This document shows, one piece after another, positions 23,245-31,655 of a DNA stretch of 44,983 nucleotides. The stretch is from an uncultured Rhodospirillales bacterium. Lineage in GTDB: Bacteria > Pseudomonadota > Alphaproteobacteria > Acetobacterales > Acetobacteraceae. Under the pieces are notes generated by a model, which was not told where the DNA came from, made no database searches, and saw only the letters and a list, made by a program, of their open reading frames with translations. The translations under genes were made by a program, and so were the position numbers. Each line of letters opens with the position of its first letter. The first letter of the stretch is position 1. The stretch is taken from NCBI GenBank assembly GCA_903927465.1, contig CAIYMY010000137.1, forward strand, positions 1 through 44,983, written 5' to 3'.

Positions 23245-24360
23245 ATGAAGTTTCCCCAAGCCTCGCTAGGCATCCTGCCTGCCGCCGCCCTCACGCTTTG
23301 CCTTGCTGGGGCCCAGCCAGCGGGCGCCCAATTCATTGAGGGGCCTTACGTGGCCGGCGCGCTTGGCGTGAATTCTCTGGATGATGCGAAATTTCGCCTG
23401 GATAGCGGCCTCAGCCAGGGCATGACGGCGCTTGGCCAGCCTAATGGGGGCCAATTGGGGTTCGAGTTAGGGGGCGTTGGTTTGCTCAGCCTCGGCTGGG
23501 GTTTCAGCAATGGGATCCGGCTTGAACTTGAAGGCAGTTACCGCAGCAATCAGGTTGATAGCGCCAATGGCGCCGCTGGCCTCGCCAGCCCCGGGGCGCA
23601 TGGCGGGCGGCAGGATAGCTACGGCGCCATGGGCAATGCGTTGGTGGATCTGGTCCGCATTGGGCCCTTCCTGCCCTATGTCGGCGTTGGTGCGGGGTAT
23701 CTTGTCACCAGCTTCAATGATCTGAATGGCCGGCCCGGCAATGGCAGCCTGCAGCTGCGCAGTGATGATTCGGGCGGGGCCTTCGCGCTGCAGGGCATAG
23801 TGGGCATTGGCTTTGCGATTGACCAAGTGCCGGGACTGACCGTTACGGCGGAGTATCGCTACTTGGAAAGCCTGGGGGCGAGCATTCCCGTCAGCTACGT
23901 GAATGCTGCGGGCGCCACAGTGCTATCAGGCAAGGCGGATACTGAAAGCCGCAACCAATCCTTCCTGCTTGGGCTGCGCTATGCCTTCAATGCGCCGGGT
24001 GTTGCACCCGCCGCTGTGGCTGCACCCGCTGCGGTGCGAAGCTTCCTGGTGTTCTTTGACTGGAACCGCGCTGATCTGACCGCCCGCGCGCGCCAGATTA
24101 TCGGTGAAGCCGCGGAAGCGGCCCGCGCCCAGCCTGCGCGCATTGAATTGGCGGGCCATGCGGATCGCACCGGAACGCCTCAGTATAACCAGGCGCTGTC
24201 GCGCCGCCGCGCTGAAACCGTCGCGGAAGAACTGATCAGGCGCGGCATTGCGCGCCAGGATATCAGCATCACTGCCCTAGGTGAAACTCAGCCCTTGGTT
24301 ACAACGGCAGATGGCGTGCGTGAACCGCAGAACAGGCGCGTTGAAATTATCCTGAAATAA
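23245..24360 (+). CDS. OmpA-family outer-membrane beta-barrel protein
   Basis: 371 residues from ATG 23245 (MKFPQASLGILPAAALTLCL), which gives a proper signal peptide ending at AGAQ; the open frame extends upstream into the purK end but is not protein-like. Residues about 30-240 alternate like a small transmembrane barrel (YVAGALGVNSLDD, LSLGWGFSNGIRLELEGSYR, VGVGAGYLVTSFNDLNG, GLTVTAEYRYLESLGASIPV). A Pro/Ala/Val linker leads to a C-terminal OmpA/MotB peptidoglycan-binding domain (FLVFFDWNRADLTARARQII, IELAGHADRTGTPQYNQALS, NRRVEIIL). It anchors the outer membrane to the wall. Its end overlaps the convergent permease gene by 14 bases. Confidence 0.92.
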   Translation: MKFPQASLGILPAAALTLCLAGAQPAGAQFIEGPYVAGALGVNSLDDAKFRLDSGLSQGMTALGQPNGGQLGFELGGVGLLSLGWGFSNGIRLELEGSYRSNQVDSANGAAGLASPGAHGGRQDSYGAMGNALVDLVRIGPFLPYVGVGAGYLVTSFNDLNGRPGNGSLQLRSDDSGGAFALQGIVGIGFAIDQVPGLTVTAEYRYLESLGASIPVSYVNAAGATVLSGKADTESRNQSFLLGLRYAFNAPGVAPAAVAAPAAVRSFLVFFDWNRADLTARARQIIGEAAEAARAQPARIELAGHADRTGTPQYNQALSRRRAETVAEELIRRGIARQDISITALGETQPLVTTADGVREPQNRRVEIILK

Positions 24361-25282
24361 TCGCGGGTTTAGGGCTGGCGTTACGCAATTGGCGCAGCAG
24401 CATCGCGCCAGCTACCGTCACGCCGCCTAGCGTGCCAATCACCCCCGCTGCATTTAGCGAAAACGACTGCCCAAATGCCGCGGGCAAAGGCCCGGCCAGC
24501 GCATAGCCAAGGGCGCCAAGCGCTGCCCCCAGCGCTGCACCACCAAGCACCTGCGCGCGATAGGAATCCGTCAGCAAGCGTATCGCCGCCGCTGGGCAAA
24601 CAAGCATCGCCACCACCAGAATGCTGCCCACAGCTTCAAAAGCCGCGACCGCCGCTGCCGCCACCATCAAATTCAGTGCCAATTCCAAACCACGTGCGGG
24701 CAGGCCGATGGCCGCGGCATAATCGGGGTCAAAACACAGCAAATGCAAAGGCCGCCAGAGCAGCGCGACCAGCCCCGCCAGCACCACCGCCACCGCCGCC
24801 AGCAGAAATAATTGGCGCGGCAAGGCGGCCAGCGCCACCGGGTCAAGCAGCGACCCAAAGCCCTGCGCTTCCAGCCAGACCACGCTTTCAAGTTGACCGA
24901 ACAACACGCAATCAAGATCAAGATCAACGCTGCGCGCGCCGGTTGCTTCCATCAGCATCAAGCCGAGCGCGAAGAAGCTGGTGAATACCGCACCCGTGGC
25001 TGCGCCCGATTCCAACCGCGCCACGCGCCGCACCAAGCCAATCAGGAATACTGCCAAAAGTGCGGCCGCCAACGCGCCCAGCAGCATGGGCAACCCCGCC
25101 CGCGCGCCGGTGATCGCGAAGCCCGCAATGATGCCAGGCAGCACCGCATGAGAGAGCGCATCACCCAAAAGACTATCGCGCCTCAACAACAAAAACGAAC
25201 CGAGCAGGCCGCAACTCCCGCAGGCGAGAATTGCCGCGAGTAGCGCGGGCAGATCGAGCCTGAGGAAATCCGTCACTGTCAC
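24347..25282 (-). CDS. Metal ABC transporter permease (ZnuB/MntB family)
   Basis: 311 residues from a GTG start. About eight or nine membrane segments and the family hallmarks: GLLGSFLLLRRDSLLGDALS with HAVLPGIIAGFA (the conserved DALSHAxLPGI), SGAATGAVFTSFFALGLMLM, DPDYAAAIGLPARGLELALN and VGSILVVAMLVCPAAAIRLL. It begins 3 bases after the upstream permease stop. With the second permease at 25286 it probably makes a heterodimeric channel, as in TroC-TroD or MntC-MntD systems. Zinc or manganese cannot be separated from sequence alone. Confidence 0.93.
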   Translation of the reverse strand: MTVTDFLRLDLPALLAAILACGSCGLLGSFLLLRRDSLLGDALSHAVLPGIIAGFAITGARAGLPMLLGALAAALLAVFLIGLVRRVARLESGAATGAVFTSFFALGLMLMEATGARSVDLDLDCVLFGQLESVVWLEAQGFGSLLDPVALAALPRQLFLLAAVAVVLAGLVALLWRPLHLLCFDPDYAAAIGLPARGLELALNLMVAAAAVAAFEAVGSILVVAMLVCPAAAIRLLTDSYRAQVLGGAALGAALGALGYALAGPLPAAFGQSFSLNAAGVIGTLGGVTVAGAMLLRQLRNASPKPAIISG

Positions 25283-25285
25283 GGT

Positions 25286-26737
25286 TCAGTCCCTATCCGC
25301 TTCGCGTCCGCGCAGCGGACGAACACTGAAATTTTGTCTTGTCGCATTTTCCGAGCCGCCAAGCGTATCCGCTTGGCTTGAAAATGCATTTGAGTTTTGC
25401 GTTGTCGCATTTTCCGAGTCGCCAAGCGTATCCGCTTGGCTTGAAAATGCTCCCGACCCCAAAGCATGCGGCGAGGCCGGCAGGGAGGAAGGCTCCGCCA
25501 ACAACCGTGTCGCCATGTCCGCCGGCAGACCATGTTCCACCAAATCCGCCAGCCGATCCGCCCCGGCAATATCCGTGGCTCCAAGGCCCAGCAGATGCAG
25601 CTCCACCGCGCGATGCGCGCGTACGGCGCGTCGCGCAGCCGCGGCGCCGCGCGGGGTCAGGTGAATTTCCCGATCGGCCCGCGCCACCAGCCCGCGCAGC
25701 GCAAGCCAAAGCGCCAGGCGGGACGCATAGGCTTCAGTCCAGCCGCGCGCCGCCGCCAAGGCCGCAATCGGCGTCCAGCGATCGCCTGCCGTGCCAGGGC
25801 CGGCGCCGGCCGCTTCCTGCGCTTCCCAGGCGGCGCGCAGGAAATGCGATTCGGTCGCGGCAATACGCCGATGTGCGCGGCGCCAGGCTTCCGGAAGCAA
25901 GCCTCGTTCCGGTGCCAGCAGCAAAGCCAGGGTGAAGAAAATCGCCCCCGCCAGCACCACCGCCGCGCCGGTTGGCCATTCTGGTTCAAAGGCGGAAGCC
26001 GCCGCGCCCAAAGCCCCTGCCAGCGCGCCCAGCAGCGCCGAGACCAGCAGCAGCACTGGCAGCCGATGCGTCAGCAAGCGTGCGGTCGCCGCAGGCAAAA
26101 TCAGCAGCGCCACCACCAGCACCAGCCCCACCGCCTGCAAGCCCGCGACCGCGACAATGACAATCAGCCCGAGCAGCGCCAGATCCGTGCGCGCGACCGA
26201 AAGCCCCATGACGCGGGCATAGTCAGGGTCAAAACACGCGGCGCGCAGGCGTTGGAACAGCAACAGGCAGATCAGCACGCAGAACGCCGCAATGCCGCCG
26301 GCCCAAAGCGCATCTTCCGCGCGCATCGCCGCTGCCTGGCCAAGGATGAATTTGCCAAGCCCCGCCTGTGCCGCCTGCGGCATGGTCTGCACATGCGACA
26401 GCAGGGCGACGCCGAGAGCATAAAAGCTCGACAACACAATTGCGATGGCGGCGTCTTCGCGAATGCGTCCGCCGCGCGTCAGCGCTTGAACCGCGAGCAC
26501 GCCCAGCACGCCCGCGACCAGCGCCCCCGCCAGCAAGGGTGGCAGCGCGCGCGGATTGCCGCCAAGTGTGGCCACAATCATGGCTGCCAGCACCACGCCG
26601 GGCAAAGCGGCATGGCCAACCGCATCGGCCATCAGCGCGCGCCCGCGCAGCAGCGCAAAAGCGCCGACCGTGCCGCAAGCAAGTCCTAGCAGCGCACAAC
26701 CCGCCAGCACCACCAGCGTGTTATACCCAAGGCTCAC
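25286..26737 (-). CDS. Metal ABC transporter permease with C-terminal DtxR-like domain and repeat-encoded tail
   Basis: 483 residues from GTG 26737 (MSLGYNTLVVLAGCALLGLA), 4-base overlap with the ATPase gene. Residues 1-280 are a permease (LMADAVGHAALPGVVLAAMI, DPDYARVMGLSVARTDLALL, VGLVLVVALLILPAATARLL). About residues 330-430 form a winged-helix/dimerisation unit like the DtxR/MntR family (ARGWTEAYASRLALWLALRG, LVARADREIHLTPRGAAAAR, RAVRAHRAVELHLLGL, ADRLADLVEHGLPADMATRL). The last ~50 residues are odd: AFSSQADTLGDSENATTQN followed by AFSSQADTLGGSENATRQN. They are encoded by two copies of the GCATTTTC palindromic repeat, so mobile repeats have extended the protein. Confidence 0.9.
   Translation of the reverse strand: MSLGYNTLVVLAGCALLGLACGTVGAFALLRGRALMADAVGHAALPGVVLAAMIVATLGGNPRALPPLLAGALVAGVLGVLAVQALTRGGRIREDAAIAIVLSSFYALGVALLSHVQTMPQAAQAGLGKFILGQAAAMRAEDALWAGGIAAFCVLICLLLFQRLRAACFDPDYARVMGLSVARTDLALLGLIVIVAVAGLQAVGLVLVVALLILPAATARLLTHRLPVLLLVSALLGALAGALGAAASAFEPEWPTGAAVVLAGAIFFTLALLLAPERGLLPEAWRRAHRRIAATESHFLRAAWEAQEAAGAGPGTAGDRWTPIAALAAARGWTEAYASRLALWLALRGLVARADREIHLTPRGAAAARRAVRAHRAVELHLLGLGATDIAGADRLADLVEHGLPADMATRLLAEPSSLPASPHALGSGAFSSQADTLGDSENATTQNSNAFSSQADTLGGSENATRQNFSVRPLRGREADRD
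25306..25450. repeat. Tandem palindromic repeats inside a coding region (composite copy 2 plus one long hairpin)
   Basis: 25306-25320 is the short hairpin GTCCGC-GCA-GCGGAC; 25344-25387 and 25407-25450 are two long hairpins, each beginning GCATTTTCCGAG and ending CTTGGCTTGAAAATGC. 25306-25387 is 82 bases, the same length and order as 20873-20954. On the minus strand both long hairpins are read in the same frame as the permease C-terminus and give near-identical peptides. The spacer TTTGAGTTTTGCGTTGTC between them resembles the spacer inside the composite unit. Confidence 0.8.
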
Positions 26738-27501
26738 TGCAGCCCGCCTTCAGCAACGGCCTGTTCCAGCACATTCAGCCGCCCGCCATAGGCGCGCGCA
26801 ATCGCGTCCGGCGTGAAGGCGGATTTCACAGCGCCGGCGGCGACCGCGCGGCCATTCAGCAGCAACACCTGATCGAAATAGGAAGGCACGGTTGAAAGAT
26901 CATGATGCACGGCAATCACGCTGCGGCCAGCTGCTACCACGCGGCGCAGCACGGCGATGATGGCCTGTTCAGTTGCTGCATCAACCGCGGCGAAGGGTTC
27001 ATCCATCAAGTATAGGTCAGCATCCTGCGCCAGCGCGCGCGCCAAAAATACGCGTTGCTGCTGCCCGCCCGACAAACGCCCGATTTGCCGATCAGCAAGA
27101 TCAGCCAGCCCCACCTGATCCAGCGCGCCGCGTGCTGCTTCACGTTCGGCCTTCGGCACGCGGCCCCACCAGCGCATGCGCGGATAGCGCGACATGCACA
27201 CGACATCGAGTGCGGTTGCCGGAAAATCCCAATCTACCGAAGCGCGTTGTGGAAGATAACCAACGCGGTTGCGCACCTCATCCAAGCTGCGACCAAAAAA
27301 CCGCGCCTCACCGGCGATGCTTGGGATCAGGCCAAGTGCGGCGCGGAGTAGCGTGGATTTGCCCGCGCCATTTGGTCCCACAATCGCCGTTAGCCCCGGT
27401 ACTGCCTGCCAGGTAATGTCCCACAGCACCGTCTTGTCGCCATAAGCGACCGTGAGATGCGTAATGGCGAGGGGCGCTGGCGTTGTTGTGCTCTGGCTCA
27501 T
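26734..27501 (-). CDS. Metal ABC transporter ATP-binding protein (ZnuC/MntA family)
   Basis: 255 residues. Walker A IVGPNGAGKSTLLRAALGLI, Q-loop VGYLPQRASVDWDFPATALD (the PQR-x-x-x-D-W-D-F-P form typical of Mn/Zn importers), signature IGRLSGGQQQRVFLARALAQ, Walker B LYLMDEPFAAVDAATEQAII and H-loop VIAVHHDLSTVPSYFDQVLL. It overlaps the binding-protein gene by 4 bases upstream and the permease gene by 4 downstream, so it belongs to a four-gene importer operon. Confidence 0.95.
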   Translation of the reverse strand: MSQSTTTPAPLAITHLTVAYGDKTVLWDITWQAVPGLTAIVGPNGAGKSTLLRAALGLIPSIAGEARFFGRSLDEVRNRVGYLPQRASVDWDFPATALDVVCMSRYPRMRWWGRVPKAEREAARGALDQVGLADLADRQIGRLSGGQQQRVFLARALAQDADLYLMDEPFAAVDAATEQAIIAVLRRVVAAGRSVIAVHHDLSTVPSYFDQVLLLNGRAVAAGAVKSAFTPDAIARAYGGRLNVLEQAVAEGGLQ

Positions 27502-28469
27502 GAAGTGCTGAGCCTGCCAAGCATGCCGCGTGCCGGCGCTTCGCCGCCAAGCGCGCGGGCGATGGTGGTGAAGTTGTGGTCCAGCATGCCGTGATAGGTG
27601 CCCTCATAAGTGCCGGGCTTGCCCATGGAATCGGAAAACAGCGTGCCACCCAAGGCCACGCGCTGGCCGCGCGCGCCGGCCCCTTCAATCAGCGCGCGCA
27701 CCGCGCGATCGGGGACAGAGCTTTCGGCGAAGACCGCCGGGATGCGCCTTTCAACCAGGCCGCGCACCAGCGCTTCAATGCGCGCCAGATTGGCTTCTGA
27801 TTCGGTGGAAAGCCCCTGGATGCTGTCCACCTCCAGCCCGTAACGCGCGGCGAAATAGCCGAAAGCGTCATGCGCCGTGACCAACAGGCGCTGGCGCGGC
27901 GGAATGCTCGCCAGCACCCGCGCGCCATATTCATGCAGGGCGGCAAGCCGGGTGCGAAGCGCGGCAAGGTTGGCAGCAAAGACGCTGGCTTGATCGGGGA
28001 TCAGGCGGGCAAGCCCCTCGGAAATACTGCCCGCGGCCTCAGCCCAAAGCACCGGGTCCATCCAGACATGCGGGTCGGCCGCGTCCGGGTAGTCAGGATT
28101 GGCGCGGAGCTTTGCGCGCGGCAGGCTTTCGGCCACCAACACCACCGGCTTGCCATTGGCGGCAGCGCGCGCCAGCACATCACCCATGCGGCCTTCCAGC
28201 CGATGGCCATTGGCAAACAGGATGTCAGCGGCCAGCAAGCGGGCGATATCGGCGCGCGTCGGGCGGAACAGATGCGGGTCCACGCCTTCATTGATCAGGG
28301 TTTCCGCCCGGATGCGGTCGCCGCCAATGTCGCGCAGCAGATCGCCCACCATGCCGACGGTCGCCAACGCACGTGGCAAAGGGCGGGCCTGCCCGAGGGC
28401 CGACAGTGGGGGCAGCGCCAACAGCCCAAGGCCAAGGCCGCGGCGTGTAATGACTGAACAACTGTTCAT
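27498..28469 (-). CDS. Periplasmic metal-binding protein of an ABC importer (ZnuA/TroA family)
   Basis: 323 residues, cluster A-I binding protein. The signal region RRGLGLGLLALPPLSALGQA contains twin arginines, so Tat export is possible. Metal ligands of the family are present: histidine in EGVDPHLFRPTRADIAR, ADPHVWMDPVLWAEAAGSIS, TAHDAFGYFAARYGLEVDSI and an aspartate in LFSDSMGKPGTYEGTYHGML. The long His-rich loop of many ZnuA proteins is absent, which leaves manganese or zinc open. First gene of the importer operon, divergent from the ArsR-type regulator. A TGAACA-AC-TGTTCA dyad covers its start codon. Confidence 0.92.
   Translation of the reverse strand: MNSCSVITRRGLGLGLLALPPLSALGQARPLPRALATVGMVGDLLRDIGGDRIRAETLINEGVDPHLFRPTRADIARLLAADILFANGHRLEGRMGDVLARAAANGKPVVLVAESLPRAKLRANPDYPDAADPHVWMDPVLWAEAAGSISEGLARLIPDQASVFAANLAALRTRLAALHEYGARVLASIPPRQRLLVTAHDAFGYFAARYGLEVDSIQGLSTESEANLARIEALVRGLVERRIPAVFAESSVPDRAVRALIEGAGARGQRVALGGTLFSDSMGKPGTYEGTYHGMLDHNFTTIARALGGEAPARGMLGRLSTS
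28455..28468. promoter_or_regulatory. Dyad TGAACA-AC-TGTTCA at the start of the metal-binding protein gene
   Basis: A perfect 6-2-6 inverted repeat overlaps the first codons of the importer operon, next to an A/T-rich stretch (28469-28503) that could contain its promoter. ArsR/SmtB regulators bind 12-2-12 imperfect dyads whose half-sites often include TGAACA, so this is a possible operator for the divergent regulator. Chance cannot be excluded, since it encodes Asn-Ser-Cys-Ser at the N-terminus. Confidence 0.4.
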
Positions 28470-28617
28470 TTCTGCATATATCGCCTGTTTTTCAATAACT
28501 TATCCTGTGGACAAGCTTGGCCTTGTTACCCCCTGCGTCAAGCCCCTTTATTAGTGTGGCCTTGCGAAACCTGCGGGCTCAGCGCCATGTTGCGCCTGGA
28601 ACAGGGGCGATGATCCC

Positions 28618-28941
28618 ATGCGCGGGCGTTTTCGGATTGGCGACGATATGGTTGTGGAATTGGCCGAGACCTTTCGGCTGATGAGCGACCCGACGCGCCT
28701 CAAGATCATCCTGGCCTGCCGGGACGCGCCGGCGGCGGTGAATGAAATGGCGGAAAAGCTGGGTATTTCCGCCTCCCTCGTCTCGCATCATTTGCGGCTT
28801 TTGCGCGCGGCGCGATTGTTACAAGCGGATCGGCGCGGGCGGCAGGTTTTTTACGTGGTGGGTGATGAGCATATCAGGTCCATGCTGGCCGATATGGTTG
28901 ACCACATCAGTGAGGAAGAAGCCGCCGAGGGCGAGGCCTGA
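28618..28941 (+). CDS. ArsR/SmtB-family metal-responsive repressor
   Basis: 107 residues. Winged helix: ELAETFRLMSDPTRLKIILA, NEMAEKLGISASLVSHHLRL, LRAARLLQADRRGRQVFYVV. The last helix reads DEHIRSMLADMVDHISEEEA, which has the SmtB/CzrA/ZiaR alpha-5 metal site D-x-H-(x10)-H-x2-E complete. No alpha-3N cysteine pair (CxC/CVC) is present. This points to a zinc (or cobalt) sensor that leaves DNA when metal binds. It is divergent from a metal importer operon, with a dyad between them. ATG 28618 is used; a later in-frame ATG (GDDMVVELAE) is possible. Confidence 0.92.
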   Translation: MRGRFRIGDDMVVELAETFRLMSDPTRLKIILACRDAPAAVNEMAEKLGISASLVSHHLRLLRAARLLQADRRGRQVFYVVGDEHIRSMLADMVDHISEEEAAEGEA

Positions 28942-29110
28942 GCCGGCGCGGCGCGGATTATCCCGCTTTTGTGCATTCCCGCCCTTGTGCGGTGCGGGAG
29001 CGCCGATTATGGTCCGGTCTAAATCGAGACTCTGGGCCTCAGGCCCCTGGTAAGTCGAGGGTTAATATCTTGAAACGGCGTGGCTTTCACGACCGATAAG
29101 GGATGGGTTG

Positions 29111-30019
29111 ATGAAGGTTTTCATGGCAAAGTGCCGCGCATTCGGCCTTGGTCGGCTTGTGGCCGGCGTGGCCGCGTTGGCGATGGGTTTGGTGCTGGCG
29201 GTACCTGCCCTTGCAGAGAGCATGGTCGGTGCGCCGGCGCCTTGGGGCATGGGCTTGCAGCCCTCGGGCGGGGTGGTGAAGGAACTTATTTCGTCCTTCA
29301 ACACCATGGTCTTCGCCATCATCACCGTCATTACGATTTTCGTGCTGGTGCTGCTGGCTTATTGCGTGTGGCGCTTCCGCGAAGAACGCAACCCGGTCCC
29401 GTCCTCGACCAGCCATCACACGGGCTTGGAAATCGCCTGGACCGTGATCCCGGTGCTGATCCTGTTGGTGATTGCTATCCCGTCCTTCCGCTTGCTCTAT
29501 TTTCAGGACCGAGCCGTGGATGCGGATATGACGATCACCGTTCAGGGCCGTCAGTGGTACTGGAATTACACCTATTCTGATCACGGGAACTTCACCTTCG
29601 ACAGTTACCCTCGTCAGGAAGCTGATCTGAAGCCGGGCCAAATCTTCAAGCTGGATGTGGATAATCAGTTGGTCATCCCGGTCGGCGCCAACATTCGCGT
29701 GCTGACCACGGGCCATGATGTGATCCATTCCTTCTTTGTTCCGGCGCTTGGTATCCAGAAATACACCATCCCAGGCCGTACGCTGGAAACCTGGATGCGC
29801 GCGGATCGCCCTGGCATCTTTTACGGTCAGTGCAATCAGATTTGCGGCACGAACCACTGGTTCATGCCGATCGCCGTGCGCGCCCTCCCGCGCGCCGAAT
29901 TCGACACCTGGGTTGCCGATGCGCAAAAGCGCTTCGCCCAGGCTGATGGTAGCGCGCCGGCGATTGCCGTCGCGCCCGCTTCTCAGGATTCACTTCAGAT
30001 CGCGGAGGCCCGCCGGTAA
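29111..30019 (+). CDS. ctaC: Cytochrome c oxidase subunit II
   Basis: 302 residues from ATG 29111 (a TTG one codon before is in frame), with AAGGGATGG just upstream. A signal peptide ([20 protein letters not shown]) is followed by two membrane helices ([40 protein letters not shown]). The C-terminal CuA domain has [36 protein letters not shown] and [20 protein letters not shown], giving His, two Cys, His and Met. It receives electrons from cytochrome c. First gene of the aa3 oxidase cluster. The 28942-29110 gap should hold the promoter. Confidence 0.97.
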   Translation: MKVFMAKCRAFGLGRLVAGVAALAMGLVLAVPALAESMVGAPAPWGMGLQPSGGVVKELISSFNTMVFAIITVITIFVLVLLAYCVWRFREERNPVPSSTSHHTGLEIAWTVIPVLILLVIAIPSFRLLYFQDRAVDADMTITVQGRQWYWNYTYSDHGNFTFDSYPRQEADLKPGQIFKLDVDNQLVIPVGANIRVLTTGHDVIHSFFVPALGIQKYTIPGRTLETWMRADRPGIFYGQCNQICGTNHWFMPIAVRALPRAEFDTWVADAQKRFAQADGSAPAIAVAPASQDSLQIAEARR

Positions 30020-30042
30020 GGCGCGGCTCAGGGAAGACAAAC

Positions 30043-31638
30043 ATGGCAACCGCTTCGCACGCCCACCACGACGAACATCACGATCACAAGCCGGGCTTTG
30101 TGTCCCGCTGGTTCTTTTCGACGAACCACAAGGATATCGGCACGCTCTACATCATCTTCTCGCTGTTCGCGGCGGTGGTGGGGATTGGCATTTCGCTGCT
30201 GATGCGCCTTGAACTGATGTTCCCCGGCATGCAGATTTTTGTCGATGGCCAGATGTGGAATGCCTATGTTTCGGCCCATGGGCTGATCATGGTCTTTTTC
30301 GTGGTCATGCCCGCGCTGATTGGCGGCTTCGGCAATTGGTTTGTGCCGATCATGATCGGGGCGCCGGATATGGCCTTCCCGCGCATGAACAACATCTCCT
30401 TCTGGCTGCTGGTGCCGGCCTTCCTGCTGCTTGCGTCGAGCATGTTTGTGGGCGAAGGCGCTGGCGCGGGCTGGACGATCTATCCGCCGCTTTCAGACAG
30501 CACCTTCCATTCCGGCCCGGCGATGGACTTGGCGCTGTTTTCGCTGCACCTGGCGGGTGCTTCTTCCATCATGGGCGCGGCCAACTTCATCACCACCATC
30601 TTCAACATGCGCGCCCCTGGCATGACGCTGCACAGGATGCCGCTATTCGTTTGGTCAATGCTGGTTACGGCCTTCCTGCTGCTGCTCGCGGTGCCGGTGC
30701 TGGCGGGTGCGATCACCATGCTGATCACGGACCGCAATTTCGGCACGGCCTTCTTCCGTCCTGAAGGCGGTGGTGACCCGGTGCTGTTCCAGCATTTGTT
30801 CTGGTTCTTCGGCCACCCGGAAGTCTACATCATGATCCTGCCGGGCTTCGGCATTATCAGCCACATCATTTCCACCTTCAGCCGCAAGCCGGTGTTCGGT
30901 TACCTGGGCATGGCTTACGCGATGGTGGCGATTGGCTTTGTCGGCTTCCTGGTCTGGGCGCACCACATGTACACATCTGGCATGGATGTGGACACGCGCG
31001 CCTACTTCATGGCGGCTACCATGGTGATCGCGGTGCCGACCGGCGTGAAAATCTTCTCCTGGATCGCGACCATGTGGGGCGGTTCCATCAAGATGGACAC
31101 GCCAATGCTGTTCGCCATTGGCTTCATCTTCCTGTTCACTGTGGGTGGCGTGACTGGCGTGGTGCTGGCCAATGCGGGCATCGATCAGGTGCTGCACAAC
31201 ACCTATTACGTGGTGGCGCATTTCCATTACGTGCTGTCGCTCGGTGCCGTGTTCTCGATCTATGCGGGCTTCTATTACTGGATCGGCAAGATGTGCGGCC
31301 GGCAATACCCGGAAACGCTCGGCAAGATCCATTTTTGGATGACCTTTGTCGGCGTGAACCTGACCTTCTTCCCGATGCATTTTTCGGGCAATCAGGGCAT
31401 GCCGCGTCGCTACCCGGATTATCCGGATGCCTTCTGGGGGTGGAACTTTGTCGCCTCAATCGGCTCTTTCATTTCGGTCGCGTCCTTCGTGTTCTTCTTC
31501 TATATCGTGTGGGTGACCATGCGCTCTGGCGTGAAAGCCGCGGCCAATCCTTGGGGTGAAGGTGCGACGACCTTGGAATGGCAAGTGGCGTCGCCGCCGC
31601 CCTTCCATACTTTTGAGGAAATTCCTCGTCTGCGCTAA
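30043..31638 (+). CDS. ctaD: Cytochrome c oxidase subunit I
   Basis: 531 residues, twelve membrane helices. Heme a and heme a3-CuB ligands lie in the expected places: [40 protein letters not shown] (CuB histidine and cross-linked tyrosine), [20 protein letters not shown], and [20 protein letters not shown]. The HPEVY tyrosine and the following DVDTRAYF mark an A-type oxidase. It reduces oxygen to water in the cytoplasmic membrane and pumps protons. It starts 23 bases after ctaC. Confidence 0.98.
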   Translation: MATASHAHHDEHHDHKPGFVSRWFFSTNHKDIGTLYIIFSLFAAVVGIGISLLMRLELMFPGMQIFVDGQMWNAYVSAHGLIMVFFVVMPALIGGFGNWFVPIMIGAPDMAFPRMNNISFWLLVPAFLLLASSMFVGEGAGAGWTIYPPLSDSTFHSGPAMDLALFSLHLAGASSIMGAANFITTIFNMRAPGMTLHRMPLFVWSMLVTAFLLLLAVPVLAGAITMLITDRNFGTAFFRPEGGGDPVLFQHLFWFFGHPEVYIMILPGFGIISHIISTFSRKPVFGYLGMAYAMVAIGFVGFLVWAHHMYTSGMDVDTRAYFMAATMVIAVPTGVKIFSWIATMWGGSIKMDTPMLFAIGFIFLFTVGGVTGVVLANAGIDQVLHNTYYVVAHFHYVLSLGAVFSIYAGFYYWIGKMCGRQYPETLGKIHFWMTFVGVNLTFFPMHFSGNQGMPRRYPDYPDAFWGWNFVASIGSFISVASFVFFFYIVWVTMRSGVKAAANPWGEGATTLEWQVASPPPFHTFEEIPRLR

Positions 31639-31655
31639 GGCGCCCAACCAATGGG

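Noticed and set aside
25466-26689. Plus-strand open frame of 407 codons
   Set aside because: Arg/Gln/His-rich shadow antisense to the metal permease; no domain recognisable.
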